From contig NZ_CP048751.1 in the NCBI RefSeq assembly GCF_011064825.1, positions 1-64,000 of the forward strand: a stretch of DNA of 64,000 nt, given 5' to 3'. The DNA is from Brevundimonas mediterranea. GTDB lineage: Bacteria > Pseudomonadota > Alphaproteobacteria > Caulobacterales > Caulobacteraceae. The translations under genes and the position numbers were made by a program. Positions within the stretch are counted from its first letter, which is position 1. Every line of letters starts with the position of its first letter. A model generated the notes under the pieces. It saw only the letters and a program-made list of their open reading frames with translations, made no database searches and had not been told where the DNA came from. Below, piece after piece: positions 19,844 through 28,437 of this stretch.

Positions 19844-20533
19844 TTAGGCGCCCAGAGAGGCCGGATCGACCTTGAAGCCCGGGCCCATCGTCGAAGACAG
19901 GCTGATGCGCTTCACATAGGTGCCCTTGGCGCCGGCCGGCTTGGAACGCACCAGGGCGTCCACGATGGCCTTCACGTTGGCTTCCAGGGCGTCCTGGGTG
20001 AAGGAGACCTTGCCGATGCCGGCGTGGACGATGCCCGCCTTCTCGACGCGGAACTCGACGGCGCCGCCCTTGGCGTCCTTGACGGCCTGGGCGACGTTCG
20101 GGGTCACGGTGCCGACCTTCGGGTTCGGCATCAGGCCGCGCGGGCCCAGCACCTTACCCAGACGGCCGACCAGGGCCATCATGTCCGGCGACGCGATCAC
20201 GCGGTCGAACTCCATGAAGCCGCCGGCGATCTTTTCGTACAGATCTTCGGCGCCGACGTGTTCGGCGCCGGCTGCGGTGGCTTCGGCGGCCTTGGCGTCC
20301 TTGGCGAAGACGGCGACGCGAACGTCACGGCCCGTACCCGACGGCAGGTTCACAACGCCACGGACCTGTTGGTCGGCGTGACGCGGATCGACGCCCAGGT
20401 TGACGGCGATCTCAAGGGATTCGTCGAACTTCGACTTGGCGTTTTCCTTGGCCAGCTTGATGGCGTCGGTGAACGGCAGCAGGTCTTGGGTGACGCCGGT
20501 GCGGGCCTTTTGAGCCTTGGTTTGCTTGGCCAT
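19844..20533 (-). CDS. rplA: 50S ribosomal protein L1
   Basis: L1 stalk protein of 229 aa binding 23S rRNA near the E site, and in many bacteria a translational repressor of the rplK-rplA mRNA. The sequence shows the two-domain L1 pattern with [25 protein letters not shown] and [22 protein letters not shown]. It follows rplK with 3 bases between, so the pair is translationally linked. A strong terminator follows. Confidence 0.98.
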   Translation of the reverse strand: MAKQTKAQKARTGVTQDLLPFTDAIKLAKENAKSKFDESLEIAVNLGVDPRHADQQVRGVVNLPSGTGRDVRVAVFAKDAKAAEATAAGAEHVGAEDLYEKIAGGFMEFDRVIASPDMMALVGRLGKVLGPRGLMPNPKVGTVTPNVAQAVKDAKGGAVEFRVEKAGIVHAGIGKVSFTQDALEANVKAIVDALVRSKPAGAKGTYVKRISLSSTMGPGFKVDPASLGA

Positions 20534-20536
20534 GGT

Positions 20537-20968
20537 TTAGCCCTCCACCACTTCGAGGCCCATCGCGCGGGCGGAGCCTTCGATGATCTTGGCCGCCGCG
20601 TCGAGGTCGTTGGCGTTCAGATCCTTCATCTTCTTTTCGGCGATCTCGCGCAGTTGCGCCTGCGTGATCTTGCCGGCGACTTCACGGCCGACCAGCTTCG
20701 AACCCGACTTCAGGCCCGTGGCCTGCTTCAGGTACCAGGTCGCCGGCGGCGTCTTGGTGATGAAGGTGAACGACTTGTCCTGATAGACGGTGATGACGGT
20801 CGGAAGCGGGGTGCCCTTGGCTTCCTTCTCGGTGCGCGCATTGAACTCCTTGCAGAAGCCCATGATGTTCACGCCGCGTTGACCCAGAGCCGGGCCGATC
20901 GGGGGCGAAGGCGTGGCCGAACCGGCCGGCACTTGCAGCTTGATATAGCCGAGGATCTTCTTGGCCAT
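20537..20968 (-). CDS. rplK: 50S ribosomal protein L11
   Basis: Protein of 143 aa that binds the GTPase-associated centre of 23S rRNA and is needed for RelA-type stringent control. Signature segments are [33 protein letters not shown] and the C-terminal [31 protein letters not shown] precedes the ATG by 7 bases. It is separated from nusG by a terminator and a 276-base gap, so it probably has its own promoter. Confidence 0.98.
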   Translation of the reverse strand: MAKKILGYIKLQVPAGSATPSPPIGPALGQRGVNIMGFCKEFNARTEKEAKGTPLPTVITVYQDKSFTFITKTPPATWYLKQATGLKSGSKLVGREVAGKITQAQLREIAEKKMKDLNANDLDAAAKIIEGSARAMGLEVVEG

Positions 20969-21125
20969 TGGTCTCTCCTATGAATGACCCGACGACTTAA
21001 CGGCGGGCCGGTGAGCCGTGGTGCGGCATGGCTGCCTCCCACGGATTTGACGCTCCACGAGCCGAAGCCTGTCGAGCGAAGGCGCGCGTGTAACAGAGGG
21101 GGGACGGAAAGGCAAACGGGCGGCG

Positions 21126-21180
21126 TCACCTCCCCGTCGGCGAAGGCCGATGGGGAGGACAGGCGCCTCCGCGCATGGGG
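21126..21180 (+). repeat. Truncated copy of the 173-bp repeat
   Basis: The first 39 bases match the left hairpin of the M61-flanking repeats (CACCTCCCCGTCGGC with its complement), then the sequence jumps to a remnant of the right end (CGCATGGGGAGGCG). It lies in the rplK-nusG gap. Confidence 0.65.
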
Positions 21181-21189
21181 AGGCGAAAC

Positions 21190-21220
21190 GAAAAAAGCCG
21201 CGCCCTTTCGGACGCGGCTT
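21190..21220 (-). terminator. Rho-independent terminator after nusG
   Basis: Stem AAGCCGCG (21195-21202) with CGCGGCTT (21213-21220), extended by G-C pairs towards the loop and followed on the minus strand by a run of six T. It lies 25 bases after the nusG stop and separates secE-nusG from rplK-rplA. Confidence 0.88.
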
Positions 21221-21244
21221 CAAATCTCAACCGGCGCCTGAGCG

Positions 21245-21820
21245 TCAGCCGGCGACCTTCTCCACCTGAGCATATTCCAGCTCGACCGGGGTGGCGCGGC
21301 CGAAGATGGACACGGCGACGCGCAGGCGGGCCTGTTCTTCGTCCACGCTCTCGACCGAACCGTCGAAGCTGGCGAAGGGTCCGTCGATGACCTTGACCTT
21401 CTCGCCGATGTCGAAGCGGATGGTGGGCTTCGGACGTTCGACGCCCTCTTCCACCTGGCCGATGATGTTCTGAACTTCGCGTTCCGAGACCGGCAGGGGC
21501 TTGGTGCCGCCGGCGGCGCCCAGGAAGCCCGTGACCTTCGGCGTGTTCTTGACCAGGTGATAGGCTTGGTCGGTCATTTCCATCTTCACCAGCACATAGC
21601 CGGGGAAGAATTTGCGTTCCGAGTTCACCTTGCGCCCACGACGGATCTCGACGACGTCCTCGGTCGGAACCAGGATTTCGGAGAAGGCGTCTTCCAGACC
21701 CTGCTGCTTGGCCTGATCACGCACCTGTTCGGCGACCTTCTTTTCGAAGTTCGAATAGGCGTTGACGATATACCACTTGTGGCGGGGATTGGCGGGCTTT
21801 GCGGGCGCTGCATCGGTCAT
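21245..21820 (-). CDS. nusG: Transcription termination/antitermination protein NusG
   Basis: RNA polymerase elongation factor of 191 aa that suppresses pausing, links to Rho and couples to ribosomes. The NGN domain opens with KWYIVNAYSNFEKKVAEQVRDQA and includes RKVNSERKFFPGYVLVKMEM; the C-terminal KOW domain has KVKVIDGPFASFDGSV. It is the second gene of secE-nusG with a 13-base gap. Confidence 0.98.
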   Translation of the reverse strand: MTDAAPAKPANPRHKWYIVNAYSNFEKKVAEQVRDQAKQQGLEDAFSEILVPTEDVVEIRRGRKVNSERKFFPGYVLVKMEMTDQAYHLVKNTPKVTGFLGAAGGTKPLPVSEREVQNIIGQVEEGVERPKPTIRFDIGEKVKVIDGPFASFDGSVESVDEEQARLRVAVSIFGRATPVELEYAQVEKVAG

Positions 21821-21833
21821 GGGCGCGTCTTTC

Positions 21834-22133
21834 TCAGGATCCGAGAGCGATGATGTAGCGGAAGGCGAAACCGAGACCGGTGTCGACCACCCAGAAGAAG
21901 ATCGCGGCGATGACCACCATGATGAAGACCATCACCGAAGTGATCCAGGTCTCCTTGCGGCTGGGCCACACGATCTTGCGGCCCTCCGCCATGACCTGCT
22001 TGTAGAAGTCGCTGGGGCTGGTGCGCGGCTTCTTGGGCGCGGGCGCATCGATGGTGATGGCGGCGGCGGCCGCAGCAGTCTGGGGCTTTGCGCCCGCCTG
22101 GGGCCGCTTGCCGGGAGATTTGGCCTTGGCCAT
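21834..22133 (-). CDS. secE: Protein translocase subunit SecE
   Basis: Essential SecYEG clamp subunit with one transmembrane helix. About 99 aa: an extended Lys/Ala-rich N-terminus, the conserved SPSDFYKQVMAEGRKIVWPSRKE amphipathic region, then a TM helix (TSVMVFIMVVIAAIFFWVV). The ATG at 22133 is preferred; a TTG at 22151 would add six residues and has an AGGA about 4 bases upstream, so the exact start is uncertain. It lies 70 bases after tRNA-Trp, a common bacterial order. Confidence 0.95.
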   Translation of the reverse strand: MAKAKSPGKRPQAGAKPQTAAAAAAITIDAPAPKKPRTSPSDFYKQVMAEGRKIVWPSRKETWITSVMVFIMVVIAAIFFWVVDTGLGFAFRYIIALGS

Positions 22134-22203
22134 CAGTTGCTCTTCACACAATTGTTCCTGTCGCCCCAGATGGGAAGTCCCATCCGGAAGCGACAGGGGG
22201 GAT

Positions 22204-22279
22204 TGGCAGGAGTTGGGGGACTCGAACCCACGACCCCCGGTTTTGGAGACCGGTGCTCTACCAGCTGAGCTAAACTCCT
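22204..22279 (-). tRNA. trpT: tRNA-Trp (anticodon CCA)
   Basis: Complete 76-base cloverleaf with encoded 3' CCA. Acceptor stem AGGAGTT pairs with AACTCCT, the D arm is GCTCAGCTGGTAGAGC, the anticodon loop CTCCAAA gives anticodon CCA, and the T arm is GTGGGTTCGAGTCCCCC-like. It sits directly upstream of secE-nusG. Confidence 0.97.
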
Positions 22280-22374
22280 AGACAATCGCGCGAACCCTCG
22301 GGTCCGTGCGTTCGCCAGAGGGGGGCGTATGCCCGACACCGCCCCGCATTTCAAGGGCGATGTGACACTTGTGA

Positions 22375-23709
22375 CTAGTCTTCCAGATGCGCCGCAATGG
22401 CGGCCCGCTCGTCCTGGGCCTGGATCAGTTCCTTGAAGATCAACTTGTCGATGCGGCGGTCGTCCATATCGACGACCTCGACCTCGAATCGGCCGACCTG
22501 CACCACCTCGCCCTCATCCGGCACGCGCGACAGCTGGTGCAGAATCAGGCCGGCGACCGTGTGGAAGCCGTCGTGTTCGCCGAAGTCCTCGCCCAGGGTG
22601 TCAGCCAGATCGTCCAGGTCCGTCTGGCCGTCGACCAGCCAGCTGCCATCGGCGCGCTGATGGATCCAGGCCTGTTCCTCATCATGACCCTCGTTGAAGT
22701 CGCCGGCGATCATTTCCAGGATGTCGGTCGCAGTGACAACGCCTTCGAAGGCGCCGAACTCATCGACAATGAAGGCCATGTGGACCTTGGAGCCTTTCAG
22801 GATCTCAAGCGCCTTCAGCACCGAGGTCGACTGGGGGATGAAGGCCGGTTCGGCCACCAGGGGTTCGATGTCGAAACGTCCGTCGGTCAGCAAGGCGTCC
22901 AGCAGGTCCTTCTTGTGGACCACGCCCAGGGGATTATCGACGTCGCTCTCGCGCGCCACCACGATGCGCGAATACGGACAGGTGCGGATTTCCTCGCGCA
23001 GCACCGATTCGGGATCGTCCAGGGCGATCCAGAAGACGTCGTGGCGCGGCGTCATGGCCACCCGGACCGGGCGGTCGCCCAGACGCAGGATTTCCTCGAT
23101 CATCACCTGTTCTTCGGGCTCGATCAGGCCGGCCGAGGTCCCTTCAGCCAGGATGGTCGCGACCTCTTCCTGGGTGACGTCCGAGCCATCGCGATCCTTG
23201 ACGCCCAGAAGTTTAAGGATGCCCGAGGTCGAGGCCGTCAGCAGCAGCACAAAGGGTTTCAGCACGATCGCGAGGGTCGAGATCGGCGGCGCCATCTTGG
23301 CCGCGATGGTCTCGGGGAAGATCAGGGCCAGACGCTTGGGCACCAGCTCGCCGACGATCAGCGAGATATAGGTGATGCAGACCACGACCAGGGCCGTGGA
23401 GAAGATTTCGGTATAGGCGGCCAGCGCCGGGAAACTGGTCTCGAGGATCCGGTCCAATTCGCCTGCGATGGTCGCCTGGCCGTAGGCGCCCGCCAGAATG
23501 CCGATCAGGGTGATGCCGACCTGGACCGCCGACAGGAACTGGGTCGGCTCCTCGGCCAGTTTCAGCGCCTTGCGCGCCCCGCGATCCCCCTTCTCCGCCC
23601 GGCTTTGAAGCTTGGATCTCCGGGAGGAAACGACCGCCAGCTCGGTCATGGCGAACAGGCCGTTGAGCACCACCAGGAGCAGAACGACGACAATAGCGAT
23701 GAGTAACAT
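22375..23709 (-). CDS. CorC/HlyC-family CNNM-CBS membrane protein
   Basis: Inner-membrane protein of 444 aa with an N-terminal CNNM (DUF21) domain of about four TM helices (residues 1-200), a CBS pair (about 205-330), and a C-terminal CorC_HlyC domain (about 350-430, with GEVVQVGRFEVEVVDMDDRRI). The family is linked to divalent cation, mainly magnesium, efflux or resistance; the hemolysin label is historical. It stands alone, with a small lipoprotein gene upstream on the same strand. Confidence 0.9.
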   Translation of the reverse strand: MLLIAIVVVLLLVVLNGLFAMTELAVVSSRRSKLQSRAEKGDRGARKALKLAEEPTQFLSAVQVGITLIGILAGAYGQATIAGELDRILETSFPALAAYTEIFSTALVVVCITYISLIVGELVPKRLALIFPETIAAKMAPPISTLAIVLKPFVLLLTASTSGILKLLGVKDRDGSDVTQEEVATILAEGTSAGLIEPEEQVMIEEILRLGDRPVRVAMTPRHDVFWIALDDPESVLREEIRTCPYSRIVVARESDVDNPLGVVHKKDLLDALLTDGRFDIEPLVAEPAFIPQSTSVLKALEILKGSKVHMAFIVDEFGAFEGVVTATDILEMIAGDFNEGHDEEQAWIHQRADGSWLVDGQTDLDDLADTLGEDFGEHDGFHTVAGLILHQLSRVPDEGEVVQVGRFEVEVVDMDDRRIDKLIFKELIQAQDERAAIAAHLED

Positions 23710-23804
23710 CTAGGGGTTTTTGGAGACCAACGCGGCGCAACAGACGGCGTCCGCGCAAAGACACTAGAGCACGGCGGCGCTTTGCGCCACGCTTTCCTTG
23801 CGTG

Positions 23805-23939
23805 TCAGCCCGCCCGGCCGGCCTCGATCGAGCCATAGGCGCCGGAAACCGGGCGTCCGTTCGCGTCATATTGCGACGCGCAGGCGCACAGGCCGAGCAC
23901 GGTGCCGATGAACAGTCCGATATGAATTGCGCGTCGCAT
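23805..23939 (-). CDS. Small lipoprotein, 44 aa
   Basis: A short reading frame starting MRRAIHIGLFIGTVLG with a lipobox LCAC (Cys20) and a 24-residue mature tail containing YDANGRPVSGAYG. The charged start, hydrophobic core and lipobox in correct order make it a credible lipoprotein despite the size. No strong Shine-Dalgarno is visible, which lowers confidence. Function is unknown. Confidence 0.62.
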   Translation of the reverse strand: MRRAIHIGLFIGTVLGLCACASQYDANGRPVSGAYGSIEAGRAG

Positions 23940-24077
23940 CGTGGTTGCCAATCGCTTAACGTCGATGAAGGACATAAACGATCGCTTAACTTTCCGGCAA
24001 GCCGGCGCCCCGCTCAGGGGAAAACCGCGGCCTAGCTCAGTCTCCCCTTCCCCGCGCCGGACGGCTAAGAGAAGGCC

Positions 24078-24710
24078 ATGCAGACTCTGGACTTCCTCGA
24101 CGCCCTACCCGACGGCGCCTTGTCTTCGCCTGCGGCCCAGCGCAACGCCGCCTCGATCCTGGACGTGTTGCGGACGCACCTGCCGGCGCGGGGGCAGGTG
24201 CTGGAGATTGCGGCCGGATCGGGCGACCACGCCCTGGCCTTCGCCTCGGCCCTGTCCGGTCTGGATTGGACGCCCAGCGATCCCAGCCCCCAGGCGCGCG
24301 ACAGCCTCTCGGCCTGGCGGCGCGCCGGCCCGTCGAATCTGCGCCCGCCCCTGTCGGTGGACGCCGCCGATCCGGCGACGTGGCCGCAAGATCGGTTCGA
24401 CGTCGTCTATTGTGCGAACATGACGCACATCAGCCCCTGGTCGGCGACCGAGGGGCTGATGGATCTGGCCGGTCGCGTCCTGCGACGCCCCGGCGGTCTG
24501 CTGGTTCTATATGGCCCCTATCGCGAGGCCGAGGTTCCGCTGGCGGCCTCGAACGCCGCCTTCGACGAGAGTCTGAAGGCGCGAAACCCGGCATGGGGCC
24601 TGCGGGACCGTGCGGCGGTCGAGACCCTGGCCCGGTCGCATGGCCTTGCGGCCACGCGCCGGGCTCCGATGCCGTCGAACAACCTGACCCTGCTGTTCAG
24701 AAGCGTCTGA
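24078..24710 (+). CDS. DUF938-type SAM-dependent methyltransferase
   Basis: Class I methyltransferase-fold protein of 210 aa. The SAM motif is VLEIAAGSGDHALAFA (about residues 41-56), followed by WTPSDPSPQARDSL and the DUF938 hallmark VVYCANMTHISPW; the C-terminus ends in SNNLTLLFR. Members are common in proteobacteria with undefined substrates. It is convergent with the DJ-1-like gene, with 2 bases between stops. Confidence 0.85.
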   Translation: MQTLDFLDALPDGALSSPAAQRNAASILDVLRTHLPARGQVLEIAAGSGDHALAFASALSGLDWTPSDPSPQARDSLSAWRRAGPSNLRPPLSVDAADPATWPQDRFDVVYCANMTHISPWSATEGLMDLAGRVLRRPGGLLVLYGPYREAEVPLAASNAAFDESLKARNPAWGLRDRAAVETLARSHGLAATRRAPMPSNNLTLLFRSV

Positions 24711-24712
24711 TT

Positions 24713-25231
24713 TCAGAGCGCGCCGATGGCGGCCGACAGCTGGGCGCGCTCGTTCAGCAAGGTCGTCTTGCCGTCCTTGAACAGGGCGCCCTGGGCCTCG
24801 ACCGTCACGCCGAAGCTTTCAGCCGCAACGGCGACGCCGTCGGCGAAGGCGATGACCAGCAGATCATGGGCGCGCGCTAGGTCGATCAGCGATCGCACGG
24901 CGGCCAGGCCGGCCTCGTCCTGCGACCCGCCGGGCACGACCAGGCCTTTCAGACGGCCCTCGACGATGTCGGTCGCCGTCGCCGTCGCCAGAACGGTCAC
25001 GCCGCCGGTGATCAGGCTGGCGTCGCCGGTCGAGATGGGCGCCAGGCCCACGCCTTCAGCCCGCAGCGCCCCTTCGACGTCGCCCAGTTCGCCGAATTCC
25101 ATGTCACGTCGCATCACCAGTCCCATGCGCAGCCGGGTCGGAACGGGACGGTTGTAACCAGTGCGACGGGGTCCGGCGGAAGATTTGCTTTGAGCGTACA
25201 AGACGTCTCCTTCTAGGGTTTCAATAAACAT
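24713..25231 (-). CDS. DJ-1/PfpI-like protein lacking the catalytic Cys
   Basis: Protein of about 172 aa with a flavodoxin-like DJ-1/PfpI core: GLVVPGGSQDEAGLAAVRSL followed by LLVIAFADGVAVAA. At the nucleophile elbow, where active relatives have Cys, this protein reads AFADG, so it is probably not a thiol hydrolase. The N-terminal 35 residues look unstructured and the true start may be further in (ATGs near GLVMRRDMEF). No useful Shine-Dalgarno precedes the ATG at 25231. Function is unknown. Confidence 0.65.
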   Translation of the reverse strand: MFIETLEGDVLYAQSKSSAGPRRTGYNRPVPTRLRMGLVMRRDMEFGELGDVEGALRAEGVGLAPISTGDASLITGGVTVLATATATDIVEGRLKGLVVPGGSQDEAGLAAVRSLIDLARAHDLLVIAFADGVAVAAESFGVTVEAQGALFKDGKTTLLNERAQLSAAIGAL

Positions 25232-25480
25232 CGAGATTCTGCGACAAAGGCCGCCGAACCATCGACACGAAGAACCAGAAAAACGAAAATCGACGGGTCC
25301 GACCATGGTCGTCCCGCACTCTGGATCGTTTGTGGAATGCCGCCTGATATAGTGAAAAATCCGGCAGGATCAACCTTGGACACCCCCGCATGTGCGCAGA
25401 GTGATCCTGACGGCCTTGACCCGCTTGCTCGCATCGGCGCCCGGCCCTAGACAGCGGCATTGATCGAGCGACGGAATCCG

Positions 25481-26260
25481 ATGGCCTTCACCCGCACCTA
25501 TGACGGCGACGAACCCGTCCGCGTAAACAAATGGCTGGGCCAGACCGGCGTCTGTTCGCGCCGCGAAGCCGAGAGCCTGATCGCCGAAGGCTTAGTCTCC
25601 ATCGACGGCGAGACCATCAGCGACGCCGGCCGCAAGATCGAGCCGGGCCAGACGCTGACGCTGAACGACACGGCCCAGCAAGCCCTGGCCTCGGGCATGA
25701 CCCTGGTTCTGCACAAGCCGGTCGGCTACGTTTCGGGCCAGCCGGATCCGGGCAAGATTCCCGCCGTGCGCCTGCTGAAGATCCCCAACCGCATCGGCGA
25801 GGGCGAGACCCCCGCCCGCGACGCCTCCCTGCCCCCCATCGGCCGGCTGGACGAAGACTCCCGCGGCCTGCTGCTGCTGTCGTCGGACGGCGTCGTGGCC
25901 AAGGCGGTGATCGGGCCGGCGTCCGAACTCGACAAGGAATATCTCGTCGTCGTCGACGGCGTGATCACCGAAGCCAAGCTCAGCCGCCTGCGCCACGGCC
26001 TGGTGCTGAACGACAAGCCGCTCAAGCCCGCCCGCGTCACCCAGATCGAGCCTCAGCGCCTGCGCTTCGTCCTGACCGAGGGCAAGTACCGCCAGATCCG
26101 CCGCATGTGCGAATTGGTCGGGCTTGAGGTCGTCGACCTGTACCGTATCCGCATCGGCCCGCTGGAGATAGGCGACCTGCCCGAAGGTCGCTGGCGTCAC
26201 CTGACCGATCAGGAACGCGCCGCGCTCATCGCCGCCTCGACGGCTAGTCCAACGTCCTGA
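25481..26260 (+). CDS. rluF: RluF-like 23S rRNA pseudouridine synthase
   Basis: RsuA-family pseudouridine synthase of 259 aa, expected to isomerise a uridine in the 23S rRNA. It has an N-terminal S4 RNA-binding domain (RVNKWLGQTGVCSRREAESL), the catalytic Asp in IGRLDEDSRGLLLL, KEYLVVVDG, and the C-terminal KYRQIRRMCELVGLEV. The end resembles E. coli RluF more than RluB, but the target position is inferred. The ATG at 25481 is preferred to a TTG at 25460. Its 3' end overlaps the convergent ATP12 gene by 17 bases. Confidence 0.9.
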   Translation: MAFTRTYDGDEPVRVNKWLGQTGVCSRREAESLIAEGLVSIDGETISDAGRKIEPGQTLTLNDTAQQALASGMTLVLHKPVGYVSGQPDPGKIPAVRLLKIPNRIGEGETPARDASLPPIGRLDEDSRGLLLLSSDGVVAKAVIGPASELDKEYLVVVDGVITEAKLSRLRHGLVLNDKPLKPARVTQIEPQRLRFVLTEGKYRQIRRMCELVGLEVVDLYRIRIGPLEIGDLPEGRWRHLTDQERAALIAASTASPTS

Positions 26261-27023
26261 ACCACCGGTCCAATAGTTCCGCCTCGGCGCGGCGGGCCTG
26301 GGTGCGTTCGGCGGCTTCCGCGTCCACGCCCCACTGCTCCTCCTGAAACAGTTCGTCGATCCGCGACAGTTCAAACGCCGCGCCGCCTGCCAGCGCGCCC
26401 TGCTCGACGGCCAAGGCCAGCACCGCCGACCCGAGCAGCGGCACGGCGGTCGCAAGGCCCGTCAGGCGGAAATCGTCCATCGCCATCGCGTGCGCCTTCA
26501 CCCGCGCGATGGCGTCGGGCGACTGGGGCCGATGCACGATGCCCGCGACTGGCTCCAGAGCCACCCCCATCTCGCGGGCCGCCCAATCGCGCCACGGCCC
26601 CCATTCACGGCGCTGGCGCTCGACCAGCGGCGTCGGATGTTCGGCCAGGTAGCAGACCACGTCCGACCCGGCGTAGGCGGCGATCTCTTCCGCAACCGGC
26701 TCACGCGCCTGGCCGATGCGGTCGATGGCGGTTGAGGCCAGCCGGGTCGCCGGCATGGTCGACGGCTCGACGATCTCACCCTGCGCAGCCCATTCCTCGG
26801 CGACCAACTGCGCGGCGGCCTCCGTCGGCAGCACCAGCGGCGCCTTGGCCGGCGTCTGGGGCGTACGTCCGTCCAGCAGCACGGCCCAGCCGCCCCCCTC
26901 AGACGAATGGGCTGCATGCGGCCCGACCGAGACGGCCGTCCAGAAGCGACGCACCGTCTCCTCGGTCTCGCGGAACCCCTTACGGGCGGCGACCATGGGA
27001 TCGAGCGGGGGAATATGGCTCAT
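26244..27023 (-). CDS. ATP12-family F1 ATPase assembly chaperone
   Basis: Protein of 259 aa of the ATP12 family, which in mitochondria binds the F1 alpha subunit during assembly and occurs in alphaproteobacteria with a presumed similar role. Family stretches include FWTAVSV near the start, WAVLLDGRTPQTPAKAPLVLPTEAAAQLVAEEW, DVVCYLAEHP and the C-terminal half with TGLATAVPLLGSAVLALA. It overlaps rluC by 4 bases (ATGA), so crcB-rluC-ATP12 are translationally coupled. Confidence 0.9.
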   Translation of the reverse strand: MSHIPPLDPMVAARKGFRETEETVRRFWTAVSVGPHAAHSSEGGGWAVLLDGRTPQTPAKAPLVLPTEAAAQLVAEEWAAQGEIVEPSTMPATRLASTAIDRIGQAREPVAEEIAAYAGSDVVCYLAEHPTPLVERQRREWGPWRDWAAREMGVALEPVAGIVHRPQSPDAIARVKAHAMAMDDFRLTGLATAVPLLGSAVLALAVEQGALAGGAAFELSRIDELFQEEQWGVDAEAAERTQARRAEAELLDRWFRTLD

Positions 27024-28045
27024 CGAATTCTCTTCACGCCCAGGAAGGGATCGTCCTCAGCCTCATCCTCGGAGAAGCCGAAGTGGGCGAAGCCGGCTTT
27101 CATTTCGGGGCTCAGGGGCGCCGTGACCTTCAGCAGGCCGCCGCGCGGGTGATCCAGCTCGATGCTGCGGGCGTGGAGCTGCAGCTTCAGCGGGCCGGAC
27201 AACTCCCTGGATTTCTCATCCCCGTATTTGGGATCGCCCAGGATCGGGTGGCCGATCCCGGCCATATGGGCGCGCAGCTGGTGGGTCCGGCCGGTGAAGG
27301 GACGCAGGGCCATCCAGGCGGCGCGATGCGAGGCGCGGGAAATGGTGCTGAAGGCCGTCTCGGCTGGTTCGGCCTTGGGGTCCTTGCGGTCGGCCGGGCG
27401 CATCATCTCGAAGTCGTTGATGCCGGTCTTCTTCAACGGCATGTCGATCTGGCCCGAATAGGGTTTCGGATTGCCGATCACGATGGCCCAGTAGGTCTTC
27501 TTGGCCTGACGACGAGCGAAGGCGCCGGCCAGACGCTTGGCCGCCTCCGGCCCCTTGCCCAGCAGGAGGACGCCCGAGGTGTCGCGGTCCAGGCGGTGGA
27601 CCAGGCGCGGACGATCCATCCCCTCCCCCCAGGCCGACAGTAGGCGGTCGACGTGGCGGCTGGTCTTGGTGCCGCCCTGAACCGCCAGGCCGTGCGGCTT
27701 GTTGATGGCGATGACCATGTCGTCCTCATAGAGGACCAGCGACTTGGCGAAGGCGATGTCGCGTTCCGACAGGGTGTGCAGATCCCCGGCCTGACGCGAG
27801 GTGTCGTCCGGGATCGGCGGCACGCGCACGGCGGCGCCGGCGGTCAGGCGGCCTTCCGGCTTGATGCGGGCGCCGTCCACGCGGATCTGGCCGCTGCGGG
27901 CCATCTTCTGCACCTGGATGTTCGACAGATGCGGCCAACGCCTGCGGAACCAGCGGTCCAGGCGGATGCCGTCCTCGTCCTCGGCGACGTAGATGGTCAG
28001 GACTTCGCGCTTGGGCGCGTCCTCGATGGGCGGCTGGTCGGTCAA
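27020..28045 (-). CDS. rluC: RluC/RluD-type pseudouridine synthase
   Basis: RluA-family enzyme of 341 aa with an N-terminal S4 domain (about residues 20-80, RLDRWFRRRWPHLSN) and a catalytic domain containing HRLDRDTSGVLLLGKG with the catalytic Asp, and the FTGRTHQLRAHMAGIGHPI motif. It should modify 23S rRNA uridines. The start is a TTG overlapping the crcB stop (TTGA), supported by GGAG 7 bases upstream and the lack of any nearby ATG. It is the middle gene of crcB-rluC-ATP12. Confidence 0.92.
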   Translation of the reverse strand: MTDQPPIEDAPKREVLTIYVAEDEDGIRLDRWFRRRWPHLSNIQVQKMARSGQIRVDGARIKPEGRLTAGAAVRVPPIPDDTSRQAGDLHTLSERDIAFAKSLVLYEDDMVIAINKPHGLAVQGGTKTSRHVDRLLSAWGEGMDRPRLVHRLDRDTSGVLLLGKGPEAAKRLAGAFARRQAKKTYWAIVIGNPKPYSGQIDMPLKKTGINDFEMMRPADRKDPKAEPAETAFSTISRASHRAAWMALRPFTGRTHQLRAHMAGIGHPILGDPKYGDEKSRELSGPLKLQLHARSIELDHPRGGLLKVTAPLSPEMKAGFAHFGFSEDEAEDDPFLGVKRIR

Positions 28046-28437
28046 ATGGCGGCTCCGAAGGCGCGGCGGGCGACCACCATGCCGATAAACAGGGCGACGA
28101 CGGCCAGGACCACCGAACCGACGATATAGGCCGCAGCCAGTCCGTAGTCGCGACGTTCCAGCATCAGCGCCGCCTCAAGCGAATAGGTCGAGAAGGTGGT
28201 GAACCCGCCCAGCACGCCGACGGCGGCGAACAGGCGGATCGTCTCCTGGTGCGCATCGCCCCTGAAGGCGAGCCAGCCGACCAGCAGCCCCATGGCCAGA
28301 CCGCCCAGCACATTGGCCGTAAAGGTCGCCAGCGGCCAGCCGGCGCCGGGCGTCAGCCGGGACATCAAGAGGACGAGGCCATAGCGCGCCATCGAACCGA
28401 GCGCGCCCCCGGCGGCGACGAGAAGAAACCGTGTCAT
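28042..28437 (-). CDS. crcB: Fluoride ion channel CrcB/FluC
   Basis: Small membrane protein of 131 aa that exports fluoride as a dual-topology dimer. Four TM segments are visible, with the signature region TFTANVLGGLAMGLLVGW and GVLGGFTTFSTYSLEAALML. The upstream 144 bases do not show a fluoride riboswitch that I can recognise. It is the first gene of a tight crcB-rluC-ATP12 operon. Confidence 0.93.
   Translation of the reverse strand: MTRFLLVAAGGALGSMARYGLVLLMSRLTPGAGWPLATFTANVLGGLAMGLLVGWLAFRGDAHQETIRLFAAVGVLGGFTTFSTYSLEAALMLERRDYGLAAAYIVGSVVLAVVALFIGMVVARRAFGAAI

Noticed and set aside
22375..23709. Hemolysin
   Set aside because: The CNNM-CBS-CorC architecture points to cation transport or resistance; the hemolysin name is historical.
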